Below, piece by piece: positions 23,008 through 35,000 of a stretch of 64,000 nt of DNA (position 1 is its first letter; every line of letters starts with the position of its first letter). The position numbers and the translations under genes were made by a program. Below the pieces are notes generated by a model. It was not told where the DNA came from. It saw only the letters and a program-made list of their open reading frames with translations, and searched no databases. Source of the stretch: Hyaloperonospora brassicae (lineage: Eukaryota > Oomycota > Peronosporomycetes > Peronosporales > Peronosporaceae); contig CANTFL010001480.1 in NCBI GenBank assembly GCA_947650285.1, positions 1 through 64,000 on the forward strand, in the 5' to 3' direction.

Positions 23008-24826
23008 ATGCCAACGTGGACCCAAGTGCTGACACTGGTGGCAGCAGTGGGCACTGCGGTGCGCTCGAGCGCGGATACGACCGACGCGACGTCGATTTTC
23101 GGCCTCCAGCGAGTGCGAACGCTACAGACTCCGTCCGTCGCGACGAGACACCTCTTGTCGCTGTCGTCCGACAAGACGGACGAGCACGAGGGCAACGACT
23201 CTTCCGACTCGGACGATGACGAGAGTGACTCGGCCGACGCGAATTCCTGCGGCGTTGCCGAGCGTCGAGTTTCCAGCCAACATCACACTGGGCTCGACCG
23301 TCAATACCGTGGACCGCGTTGCAAAGACGTACCCCAATTGGGTCGGCCCGACCATTGGCAAACCATCGGACCCCGCGTTCGACAAGGCGTGTTGGCGCAG
23401 GACCCACATCATGAAAGTCTGTCCCTTTGGGTTCGACCGCCACTTGAAGATCTGCTGGGCGCAGTGTCCGCTGGCGTACCCCGTGCGATGCGGCTTCGAG
23501 TGCATCCGGCAGAGCGACGACTGCGGCGCAGAGATGTACGCCAAGTTCGTTAGTGCCGCCAACGCCTTCTTCTCGGTCCAGATCATGGGCGTCTTTGGCG
23601 AGTTCAAGAAACTGGCACAGCCCGTGCGCGTCGGGATCAAGTGCGCCCGCGCCATGTTCGGCACAATGCGTGCGATCGTCAACTACATCCGCGCGATCAA
23701 AGTGTCAAACCCAAAGATGCCGCGGGAACACCTTGTGCTGGCGCTGTACCAGACGAGCTACATCACCATTGACCTCCCCGTGAGTACCGTCATGTGCATG
23801 GGCCGGAGCTACAACTGGCAAGTGCTCGATCCGCTCAGTGTCGCCATGGGGTCCGTCCAAGTGCTGGTCGGCGAAGCCATTGCCCGTCAAGACAGCATCC
23901 TGCGCACGTGGGGCAAGTTCAAGGCGTTTCTCCTGCGGTCCAACTTCACGTACGCCGTGAACGACTTGAACGAGACTGAGATCTCGTCGCTCAAGACGGG
24001 TATGCAGTCCCAGTCCATGTGCGGCTACGAGCTGCAGCGCCTCACGGACCGCACGTGGCGCACGATTGCCGAGATGAAGCACGCGGCGCCCAACCTGTCG
24101 GAAGACGAGCTGCGCGTGGCCGTGTACCAGTCCGAGCTGATGCTGCACGACATCCCGACCGTGACGAACAACTGCATGGCGCAGCTGGTGGCCGAGTCGG
24201 ACGAGCCAACGGCCTACAAGACGCGCGACACGCTGCGCAAGACCTACAGCGTCATCGTCGACGAGTTGATCGACAAGGGCCACAGCGACAATGGCACGTC
24301 GCTGGCCGCAACGCAGTACACGCGCGTGCTGGCCGACAAGATGTTTATGGCCGTTGCGACGGTCTTTTACATTGACTTGACGCGCGTGTCGGGTCTCTTG
24401 TCCGAGTACATTGAGACGCTCTGCGGGCCGACGCAAGTGATTGGCGAGATCGACGACGGGAGCGACTTCAAGACCGTTGGGCTGCGCCTCGTGGGCGACG
24501 TGTTCGGCCAGACGTCCGTCGCGTGGCGGCGGCGGGGCGACGGCGTGGTCCACATTTCCCTGTGCAACACCGACGCCAAAGACGTGACGGTGAACATGAT
24601 CTCGGCCGGCGAAAAGGTCGGCGAGCAGCTCGTGGCGGCCAACGCGACGGCCGTGTGGAACGCGACGGTCGAGCAGCTGGGCGGCAAGACGCTGTACTTG
24701 GACCGGTGGCGCCCGGGCTTCCTGGGGCTGCCGGGGACGGGCGGCGGGTCGCTGAAGCTGTGGGTGCCGCGCGCGCGGGACGGCGGCCACTTGGACCTCT
24801 TCGTGCGGGTGAATGGCCCGCGTTAG
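23008..24826 (+). CDS. Secreted Cys-containing protein, apparent frameshift near 23215-23290
   Basis: From ATG 23008 the first frame encodes a convincing signal peptide (MPTWTQVLTLVAAVGTAVRS), then RHLL at about residue 47 and an acidic Ser/Asp run. The conserved-looking body lies in the next frame, open from 23216 to 24826 (536 codons). It holds a Cys cluster (C-W-x5-...-C-P-x-G, CWAQCP, CGFECI, DDC), a long mixed helical region and a C-terminal beta-rich segment with N-glycosylation sequons. One indel between about 23215 and 23290 would join the two. I see no intron of credible size. I recall this Cys pattern in unnamed oomycete secreted proteins, but I cannot name the family or a function. 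The alternative is that the gene starts at 23216 and is not secreted. RHLL is only weakly RxLR-like. Confidence 0.72.
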
Positions 24827-24851
24827 AGAGGGAGTGGCGGTGGCGTATACA

Positions 24852-24874
24852 GGGGGGGGGTGGGTGGGTGGGTG
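24852..24874 (+). repeat. G-run with quadruplex potential
   Basis: A run of nine or more G followed by TGGGTGGGTGGG, so at least four GGG tracts with one-base loops, about 25 bp after the stop codon of the secreted-protein gene. It could fold as a G-quadruplex in RNA or DNA; this is inferred from sequence only. Confidence 0.6.
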
Positions 24875-24936
24875 TATACAAGGCGAGGGGAGGAGAAGAG
24901 CGGGACGACAGGGGATGTGAGGCGACGGGCGGATAG

Positions 24937-25036
24937 GGGGGGGGGGGGAGAGAGAGAGACGGGGATAGGGACGAGATAGAGAGAGAGACGGGGATAGGGA
25001 CGAGATAGAGAGAGAGACGGGGATAGGGACGAGATA
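24937..25036 (+). repeat. Purine-only tract with 29-bp tandem repeat
   Basis: A run of about 12-13 G leads into three copies of a 29-bp unit containing GACGGGGATAGGGACGAGATA-type sequence and a GA-dinucleotide run. The C of each ACGGGG recurs at 24960, 24989 and 25018. The strand is almost wholly purine. Confidence 0.85.
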
Positions 25037-25039
25037 GAC

Positions 25040-28000
25040 TAATATTTAAACGAGAAGGGCAAGTGAATGACATCGAGCGAGCGAGGAGGTATGCGAGGGG
25101 GACGAGTTGCGAAGAGCGGGAGGTTGTGACAGGTTGGAGCGATTGCTTGACCACGGAGGTGAAGGACCTCAGTTTCGCAGTCGAAAGCGTGGACGGGCCC
25201 CAGCAAACTAGCAGCATTGTCGAGGGCCGGTGTTGCGCAATCAAAAGCAATGCACTCAAGTCTTCATTTAGATCAGCCGAACATGCAGCCGTTCGTGTCG
25301 GGTGTGGTCAAACCGTGAACGGTGTTGCTTTGTATCACGCACACCCCGTGGCTGAGTCTTCTTTGCGTAGTCTGCCTTTTCACAAGCATTCAGCCCTCCG
25401 GCAAGTGTCCTGGCACTCCTGTTAAGGATATATGGTGGTGTACAAGACGTCTTGCTAATATGCCAGTGCGAGCCATACTGCTGCAAAACTCTGCGCGTAC
25501 TTGGCAGCCATGACGTTCGGTCGGAAAGTAAAGAAGAAGCATTTACCAGCTGCAGCTACGTCGTGCAACTATAACGATATCAAGATTAGCCGCGCCTAGT
25601 TACGACGTTCATGCGACTACTTGGGATCTATCCATTGTCAATGATAGCACATCGTTCCTTCTTCTTACGTATAGGCGCTAATTGACATTTGCGGTCTCCC
25701 GCCTGTGTTCGCAGGCTACCGCCAGAACTCACCATGAGTAGAATCAATGGCGGTCGTAGATCTGACGAGTGTATTTTTGAGCGTATAGTATACGCCATGG
25801 TTTCATTTCTAAATCATGCAAATACATTCCTCATGTATGTATGATATCTTCCGTCTAATTGATTTTATCAAACGGTTTGAGAAGAATCTAATATCCCTTA
25901 TCTATTCTGTGCGCATAAAATCTACTGTCTTCGATACTTGTGCTCATACAATGCACACGTCGTCTGCTCTCTGCCATGCACAAAAAGCGTGTGGCTTTGG
26001 CCAATGAACGAACTCCCTGATGCGTCCATACCGCACCGCTCGCCCGATGCTGCGGCTGCATAAACCACACACGTACCAGTTTCAGTGGCTTTCTATCGAT
26101 GCACATCCCTCACAATGAATGACCAGAGCCTGAACGATGACGTAACGACGAAAGTGTCAGAGTTTCTCAGATGGCTGTGAAAGGCGATAGATAGACTGCC
26201 ACAGTCGATCGGTGTAAAATCTAAATGCCACGACCGCATCTTTGTGCGACGTCGCAGATAGAAAAGACCTCAGCACGACGACCTTCTTCTCCAGTTGGTC
26301 GGTATCAGGTGTTTGGCTACCTGCGAAATGGCTCAGCAACGTCTGTGCATCCGACGCAGTAGAGCCCGCGTGTTGCTTACGACCTGAACAAAGGTATCAG
26401 CTTCTACTGGCTACGATTGAGACGAGGCGACAGGAATTAATTTGTGTGAGGTTACGATCAGAACGAGGCAGCCATTCGGGAGGGCATCGGCTGAAGCAGT
26501 ACCTTTCTGGCAGGTTCTACTTGCAGTGCAAGTGTTCACAACACACGCGATGGCCAACATCTAGTGCGCTATGCATTGGGTGCAGCCAATCGTACAAGAG
26601 TCGGCACCAGCAGCTCATTGTGCAAAGCAGTCGAGAACGAGTGTCAAGGACTGCAACTGCGCAGCATCAGCAAACGCTTTGGCGGCATAGCCACGTGCTA
26701 CTTACTTCTTGCAACGTCCTGCGCAGATTGTCTCTCCGATGAAAGCAAGTCACTGTCTCCTGATAATCGATCGCCGCGCTGCTGACGGTACCGAAGGTGG
26801 CAGAAGCCTCAGTCGTGACGAAAGCAGTACATTGACCTACCACTCTATCTCCTGACTGCAAGGACACGGAATGGGGCAGATATGGCACAGGCAGCACCTT
26901 GTGAATCGAGCAGTGCTTGCCGACACTGTGTCCGATATCCAGTCATCGTCGGTCTGGTCGGACCGACCGTGTCAACATCGTGGTGACAACAACTGATGCA
27001 CGCCAGACTGGGGCTTTGTTCGCCTCTGGTCAAAGTTCTGATCGCCATCCGAATACTCTGCGAAGGCAATTTGTACGGCGTCCAACATTTTTGGATGGGT
27101 GTCACCATTTCGGTGTTACGCAAGGCTTGACGCCTCTCTTTCGCGTTACTTCAGTCTCAACCGCGAACCCGGAGATGTAGACGTGTTTGCGGCTGCGAGA
27201 ACCGGTTTGGTGGGCAATTGACGGGGTAGAACCGAGTTGCGCAACATTGTAAAACGGTAGAACCGCTTTTACTACCGATAGAGTCGACTTTGAGACCGGC
27301 TCCCGCAGTAGTCGAAATAAGACAATAGGAATCTTACCGAACTGTTGCCACCAAACACATGATTGTGTAGCAGACGGAAGAAGTAGACAGCAATTACCTG
27401 CAAACCTCTCCATGAGCGACTGCGTTGCTGATTGCGCTGCTGTACTAACACAATATGCATCGCGTGTCTAGCAATAACAAAAGTGCCTGTGTTAAGCGCA
27501 AAGTTAGTTTCGACGTCAAAAATGATATTGGAATGGATGTACCCGATTAGGGAGACAAATGACTTTGTATCCCGTGGAAGATAGCAACAAGAAGCAGAAG
27601 TACAGACAATGAGCACATCTAGAATTCGGAATGTGCCTTACATCTTGCAGCTAGAGCTTTGTTAGTCGGACACTATCTCAACTCAGTTAACAGTCACTCA
27701 CATACTTGTTGAGATCCGAGAACATTGCTAGCAATTGAGTATGCCTCCAGTGCCTGGTGTTCGCACAAACACCGTGAGTCCAGCGACTGCCAGTTTTGAT
27801 ACCCCGTGAGGAGCATGTATGTGTACAACTAGGTCTGTGTTGCATACAGAAATCGAGTATCTCATCGCGTGGTGCGAGGGGCCATGCACCCGCATGGCGC
27901 ATACATAGTAGCATACCGGCAAAGGATGCGTAGGCCTGTGCTGAAGAGGATGGTCGTGGCGTCGCGATGCAAGCTGAATAACTGCACCGAACCTGTCAAG

Positions 28001-31000
28001 ACACACATCGCTAGCGGCAACAGATCATCACAGAGCATTTCAAGAAAATTACTTCTCGTTGATTTCTGACATGCTGATCTAGCTGAAAGCTGCGCTCGTT
28101 TCTCACGTTTGCAAGCGCTAGACCCTGAGCATACTGCCACCGCTGTTCCTGACCCGTGTGCACTGCGCTGCAATGTCATACGCTGTCTCATCTATACGGT
28201 ACGGTGAGGTTCACGTCAAATGATAGAGAATCAATTACAGGTGCGAGCTACTCAGGAACCTGTTCGCACCGATATCGGGTACCCAGCAGATCTCATTACA
28301 TCCGGCTCCACGAACATGGCAAGTCGCGAGCCGATTGAACGGCTTTGACCTGGCCTCACTCGGGGTAAGTCGTTACCCCACCATCTCGAAAAAGCTTTTG
28401 TTATTAAATAACGTTAACGGCTATCGCTGCGGATACATCCAGTGCCCTTGCGGCTGCTGTCAGTTATTGTAAGTGTCCGTGACCTGTTGCCAAGTTTCTA
28501 CAAGACACGTCAACGGACCCACAACATCTTCGCCACCAACTTCAAACAAAGCTTAAACATTATTTGTCGCACGACATAGCGTGCTAGGAAGAACTTGCAT
28601 CCGCATCTGTGCCAGATGTACGAGCTTTGCGTGTGTCCGCCGTCGCTGACGATTGCATCGCTGTATGAACTCTACATTGCAACATGATATGGACACTGCT
28701 TTTGTAGGTTTTGTTCATTGCGTGACAAATTCGATCGTGATTAAGTCGAGATGGCTGAGGTTTTGCCAGCGCTATGGTCGTATGGCGGTGTAGTTGCACG
28801 AGAGCGCGTCGTCGTCATGATGACGGGATAGAATCGTTCCGCACATTTGCAACTGGAATTTCACTCACTACTATACGCATCTCGGCCTGCAGAATCGCTA
28901 CAGATGGGTTGCTACACGGCTTGAAACAAGCTGCAGATGGCAGGAATGCTTGTGGCGGCACAATCAATTTATGCACAATCGATGCAGGACATCTATTTCC
29001 TACAACAAAGTTTGATCGGGAATGAAGCAGGTCGACCGGCGCTACCAACGGCAGTCTCCGTCGCAGTTGTCGCGCAGTAAGTATAGCGCTGTACTGCACA
29101 TACTACACAGACTCATGAATTGCGCTTGACCAAGACCCAGTGCTACGTCTTCGTTATCAGCGATCGCGCCAGCGCAGAAAGTCAATCAGGCAGTGTCATG
29201 TGCATAGATTGCATTTCACGTATCACGTGTCAGCAGTTTCGTAAGCCCTCAATGATAGGACGGAAGCTGCCCGTGGAATCTGGTGGAAAGTTGTAATACT
29301 GCCTAATGGGCCTTTGTGGTGCAAGAGTTGCTTCGAATATACTCAGGTGCATCGTCATTAGACGACTGCAATCGGATCGGACGAAGTCGTCCATGTCGTC
29401 AAAACACGCAGCAGCAACAACCCGTTGTTGTCGGTGAGCAGGATCTACCGCGTTTGGTAAGTGACGCCTAGAGCACTTCTCCATATCTTTGCATCGAGCG
29501 TACTTTTAAAGGCTGTGCTTCTGCAGCCCTTCTCCTCACTCAATGGGCTCTCTTTCAATAAGCTCGTCGCCAGACCGATATGCGTGTGACTCGAGTGCTC
29601 CACTTGCAAAACGTAAAAGCACGACATGCACAGCATCTATACATCGGAACGTGCACACGTCACGTTGAAGCTAAGACGGTTATATTCTATTGCTGGCAAC
29701 ACGAGTTGGTCAGAGGCCCCACGAGGCTAAACGATGACGGCTTCGACTCGGTGAACAATCCAACGCAAACTGCCTCAACCGTTTCCATGACGACAACAAC
29801 TTTGTTCAACTTGGACCGCCCGATCGTCAGCCTACTTTATTGACTTGACGCGGGCGTGGCAACGACAGCCACGAAAGCACAACTGACGCGCGACATCGCG
29901 ATGCTGCATCATTTGTAAAATTTGCTGACGACTCGAAGGAGACACTTGTCGACGTTTGCTGTAAGTCGACGCCACACGCTCTTTCGGTTCGATACCGCCG
30001 CGCGCCTCAATTCCCACGGGTCGCCTAAGGAGAAATCGGTTGCCATGGCTGGAGTCGTGCCACGACGCCCCGAAGTGTCCGTTGTCGGTGGGCTTCGCTC
30101 TGGGCCCATCGTCTGAGCAAACTGATTCACAGGTGACTCAGGAGTGGCCGCCTGAAGGGATGCAATGGCGAAAGAATTGCTGCGTGCTCGCAGTGGCTTT
30201 TTTCCCCGATACGGCTGCGGGATGAGGTGCTGTGCTCCACTCGAGTGGATGGGAGGACTGCTCCAGACCGAGAGGCGTTGGTCCCTACTCAGGCTGACTC
30301 GTGCATCAATCGCAACGTAATGGGGCATCGGTGAGGTAGTCGCGACAGCGTATGGGTGTCGCTCGAGCCGGTGGATTCGAATGTGAAGTAGTGGCACAGT
30401 AAGTATTGATGAGCGTACACGCCGTCGTCGTCGTGTCAGACTTGGCCAACTGTTAGCGGTCTTCGTATTGTGGACGGGCAATCAGTGACCGATGCACTGG
30501 GAATGACTTTTGTTTCACGTTGACACGCATCGAAGCGAAGGAATCGCTGAGCTCACTGTCTTTCTCGGGACATTGTAGGACGATTGACGTACTCGTGCGT
30601 TCGACATTCATTCGAAGCACTGACTCTTGTGGACGAACACGTTCCAACTGCTCATATCCAGCAATGCAATCAATCGATACATCAATCAAACACAACAACA
30701 TCAACGAGTAGCTATACCACTACTGCCGATATCCACTACCCCTCTTGCCTTAGGCGGGAACGCCACATGGGCAACGCATAACATGTCCTCACGACCAACG
30801 AAACTTGCTCGAATCCACCTGTCGTTCTTCCTGTCTGTTGTACAAGACCATCAGTACAAAGCACGACACGTTTGTTCCTATGGCTCTCATCCGCCTCTGC
30901 TTCCAAGCAAAGTGCCAACAAAACAAGCGGACGGAGGACACAATTGACCTCCTGGACCTCCGTCTTTTGCAAGATGCTACTTGTAGCTCTCGTACGTTGT

Positions 31001-31263
31001 CTGTGTGAAAGGGGACCGCGTTGGGTACCGTCCCCTGACAAGTCACAAGATGGAAAAGTTCACGCGTCGAGCTCATTGTTTGTATTTGTCGTAGCACTAG
31101 TGACTCCACTTCCTCTACCCACTCGTCCAAAAAAGATGACATTACCTCACATCAGCGTGTACAGCACCACATAAAACGTCGCCGATATGAACCTCCGCAC
31201 GAAGCAACGACTGACTATCTGTCTGTCGTATTCTCTATCTGCACAAAACACAATCGAACGCCT
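25040..31263. other. No confident gene in about 6 kb
   Basis: Short overlapping open stretches on both strands. The longest (minus 29909-30481, 190 codons) is Ser/Pro/Arg-rich with no recognised domain. No LTR end, RT motif or RNA gene was recognised. Confidence 0.45.
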
Positions 31264-31851
31264 CTACTTCGCGTCGACGTCGCTCGACAGCTTGTGCAAT
31301 GACGCGAGGATCTCGCCGCAGTCGTTCTTGGCCTGTTCGTCCTCGTGAAGGCTCTCCGTGTCCGTGTCGCACTCGCTACTACTGAGGTCTTCGTGGGCTG
31401 ACGCCGTCCATGTCGGCTGGTCGAGCGGCAGGTCGTCCCGAAGACAGTCGAGCGGCAGGTCGTGGAACGCCCGCCCCTTCTCTGATAGCACAAACGAGTG
31501 GCCCGACCTGTACTTGTTGGCGCGATAGGGCCACCGAAAGCCGTGGCGCTTGCAGTTGCGCTTGATCGTAATGACGGACACGTGCAGGGCGTCTGCCGCT
31601 TGTCGCTGTGGCATGTGGAAGAACTGCGCGAGAAAGTCGAACGTGAAGTCGTAAATGCGTCGACTTTTGCGACACTTTGTTGGCTTTTCACGCGAGGAGA
31701 GGGAAGCGATGGAGCGTTTCCGACACGTTACGACGGGCGTCGTCGACACAGGAAGCGGCAGCGCAGTGCACATGACGGGGGAGAGAACGACGTTGTAGTT
31801 GGTGGGGGTAGTGGTAATGGTAGTGGTAGCAACGGGAGTAGTGCGGTTCAT
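31264..31851 (-). CDS. RWP-RK domain protein
   Basis: A predicted DNA-binding regulator of 195 residues. A Thr/Ser/Val-rich N-terminus is followed by a basic stretch (residues 44-66) and the RWP-RK domain at about 67-113: YDFTFDFLAQFFHMP, then RQAADALHVSVITIKRNCKRH and the signature RWPYR. The C-terminal third is acidic (SSSECDTDTESLHEDEQ) and may be an activation region; that is inference. The open frame extends upstream to 32034, but a strong initiator at 31891-31908 lies between that ATG and the one at 31851, so I place the start at 31851. The domain differs from the copy at 20.2 kb at many positions, so this is an old pair rather than a recent duplication. Confidence 0.86.
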   Translation of the reverse strand: MNRTTPVATTTITTTPTNYNVVLSPVMCTALPLPVSTTPVVTCRKRSIASLSSREKPTKCRKSRRIYDFTFDFLAQFFHMPQRQAADALHVSVITIKRNCKRHGFRWPYRANKYRSGHSFVLSEKGRAFHDLPLDCLRDDLPLDQPTWTASAHEDLSSSECDTDTESLHEDEQAKNDCGEILASLHKLSSDVDAK

Positions 31852-31890
31852 GTCGGGTATTGATGGCCGGTCGAGGGTTACGTCCAAGTA

Positions 31891-31908
31891 CGGAAAAGAG
31901 GGAATGAG
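31891..31908 (-). promoter_or_regulatory. Oomycete initiator plus flanking promoter region
   Basis: On the minus strand the sequence reads CTCATTCCCTCTTTTCC. This is the initiator core TCATTCC followed by the T/C-rich flank typical of oomycete promoters, about 40-55 bp upstream of ATG 31851. It decides the start of the RWP-RK gene. Confidence 0.7.
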
Positions 31909-32099
31909 AGCTGAGCTGAGCTGAGCTGGCAAAGCAGAAGCGAGACTTTGCATGGACGCTCCACATGGTCGTCCTCCCCCCCCCCCCAACCTCCGCATAG
32001 TGGCATCGTCGCAGCGTCTCTTATGTACACACACATATATACATATACCGACTTGACACAGGGAGCGACACGGCGAAGGGAGGAGGTCTCACTACTACT

Positions 32100-35000
32100 T
32101 TCGTGGTTGTCATCTGGTCGTTGACACGTTGCGACTACGACGTTGAAGGACATTGATGACACCAGATTTGAGCCTTATCCCGAGTCCATCCCATCAGTCA
32201 GTCACGCGGAGATGACAAGCGCTACTGTGGAGCGCACAGAGTCGGACTCGCCGTAATCGGTCACTGCCTGAGTTCATAGACGATACGAGTCGGAATGACC
32301 ACTGCACGCGCCAGAGGAGACCGCGAAGCTGCTCCCCCAGACTTACGAGTGATCGCCACGGCAGCGCTTTGTCTCTGTCGCCAGTGCAGCGTTCGAGGCC
32401 ATCCAAGCGAAGTGGCTGACCACTTGTCGGGGATACCGCCTGCTACGACGCGACTGCCGAATTCGCGAGTACCAGTGTGGACCGTCCGAGTGTCGTCAAA
32501 GACACGGAACGATCTTGGCGCGTTCTTCGTGTATTCGGTAACCTGTGACCCGTCAGCCAACATGGGGGTAGGAAGCGGCAGGAAGCGATACCCGCGATCA
32601 AACGTATGCTTGAACGACGTGTTTGTTGAGGCCACTTCCCGACAATATCAAGGGGCAGAGGACTCAGAAGAATGGATGAGAAGACGTGTAGAGCCCATCA
32701 TCACTTGTGACCATAGATGCAGATACACCACAGCTTCAATTCGTGGCTGCAACAGTCTCAGGTCCTGCTGCACAGAACAACGGTGGACGGTTTCTTCATG
32801 GGTGATGCGCTCTTTTTCGTGCATGCCCACGCACAAATGCCTTCTTCCTACGGTTTGTGGCCATAGCTGTTGCCAATATGGACGTCGCGGTCGGTCTGCA
32901 AGTGAGTCCTCGTCGTCTACAGGCAAGTTGCCAGCGCTAGTCACGGACTCTTGAGGTGCACAAGCTCGAAACGAGCTTCTAGTCCATACAATGGTATGGC
33001 CAACACGGCTCCATGCAGCCCCAGCCGTCGAGGGACCGCAAGACCAAAGAGGCTATCTCGTCGCTGCTGTCGTATCTCAGATGTAGTCGTCGCCTCGTAA
33101 GACGCGTACAGGCAGCGTATTATACACGTTGCATCGTGTTTGCCATATCGCAGTCAAAGAAGCGTACGATTGTTAGCGACGATCGGAATGCGCCCGGTTT
33201 CCACTCCGATACACGCATCGGACGTGGATCTTTCCTTGCACGTTCGCCCGTGCTGACGAGACCGTTGCCGAGCAGTTCTGGCACCGTTCGCATCGATCTT
33301 TTGAATCAGGTGATGCCGTTTGACGGAACCCGTGCGGTGTCACTGACGTTTCAAAGGTACACCAGCCTGGAGCACTGCAACCAGAAGCGCCAGTCGACGT
33401 GATGGTAAGACGTGATTGCGTGTGCTGGAGCGAGTGCTAAGACGCGGGAAGAAGACGCGCGATCGAAAAGTGCCTTAGCCATACCGCTCTCCAGCGCCGC
33501 TTATCCGCTGACGAGTCTCACTACATCGCAGCAGTCCGACGACACCTTCTCGAGCATGGGTCAGGTGCGTCAAGCTCGGCTCGTCTTCTGCCAGCTCGTA
33601 TCCGTTTCTCTTCGTGTGGGGTCCGTCGGCCAGCTGCAATACAGCTCCTTTGCACTTCCGACTTGCGTCGCGTGAGGGACAGCGTCGACGTTTTCCGATC
33701 CATGAGGTATCTCCAGAAGAGACCCTTTTGCGTGCAGAGTCTTGATGGCCCAGACACGGACTTTTCCAGTCGCCTCGTTTTCGTGCACGCGGACGATTGC
33801 TACGTCAACTATTTTGCTCACATGTTTCGGAGCGAACTGTTCCTTGAGCCCACCTGCACGTGGAGACGGACGCTAGCGTTCTATGGATAGAGCAGCAAAA
33901 CACCTTTTCATCCCACTACTCTACTGCACGGATAAACAACACGGCGCGGTCACGATGCTTCCTACCCATCATTCGTTGCCTGGCCTGGAGGCGACAGGTC
34001 GCTCGTCGGCTCGGACAAAATCTAAAAGCCGGCCCGACTGCTGCACGTCCTACGTGGTACTAAGGCATCGCTCGATCACAGTGTATCCTTCCTGTGGATT
34101 CATCGTGGAACGATGTGACAACCGCTCAGCCTCAAGTCTCCACAAATGCAGCAGGTCCACCCATTCGCGTTGGCCTGACACCCGCCCGCGTGAATACCTG
34201 TCCCACTCTGGACGACGCTGACCAGGCCTCAATGTGGTAGAGAAGCAGCATGCCGCTCATGGAGAAGTGTGCACGGGTTCGGCTCCTCCCAGTTGTGGTT
34301 GCAGCATGCCTTGTCAAACACTGTAATTGGCGTCGTGCCTTTGCTTGCGTCACCTGTCGAGGAATGTATCATCTACATGTGCGTCCACTGCGCTGCTACG
34401 AGCGACAGGTGTATCGGTTGCGCTGCAACTGTTGCCAGCTCGCGGCGATCGTCCAAATGCTTTACAAATAGTGGTTATGCCTCTGTTGATACAAAAGTCT
34501 TGTCAGTGCCCCAGCACTCTGCTCTTTCACATGTCCCAATCGGTGTAGGAAGTTTGATCTGCCGCGCAGTCACCATGCGACTGAGCGACCTCCACCTTCT
34601 CTTCAATGTCCATCCTGCTTTTCTCGTATCAGGCTTAGCACGCAGCTTCAGATCATTTAGTCCCATCCATGCACTGCGGCTCGACATCTCGTACATACGA
34701 CACGATGACAAAGAACGCGGAGCCGTATCACCTTATGCGATCAACGCTGCTTCGATTGCTACGGCTCGTGTCTATCGAGACAACAAGAACAAACGTCTCC
34801 CATCAGCCTCAAGGAGGGATCCGACAGCTCGGTTGGCACACCGATCGTCGACAGTCTTCATCCAAAGCTCATCCTTCGCTTCCGTCTCGCTCGTCCATAG
34901 ATGTATGTACTCTTCTCTCACACGTCTGCCTCTTTCGAGTTGCATTCAGTGCACTGTCACATCTACGATCAATGCAGAGCTCCTCCTTCCGACACAAAGG

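Noticed and set aside
23705..24790. A 361-codon minus-strand frame opposite the secreted-protein gene
   Set aside because: It is Arg/His/Val-rich and low in complexity, as expected for the antisense of a GC-rich gene. The plus frame has the Cys motifs and glycosylation sites.
29909..30481. A 190-codon minus-strand Ser/Pro/Arg-rich frame, possibly gag-like
   Set aside because: There is no zinc knuckle, no neighbouring pol and no LTR. Composition alone is not enough.
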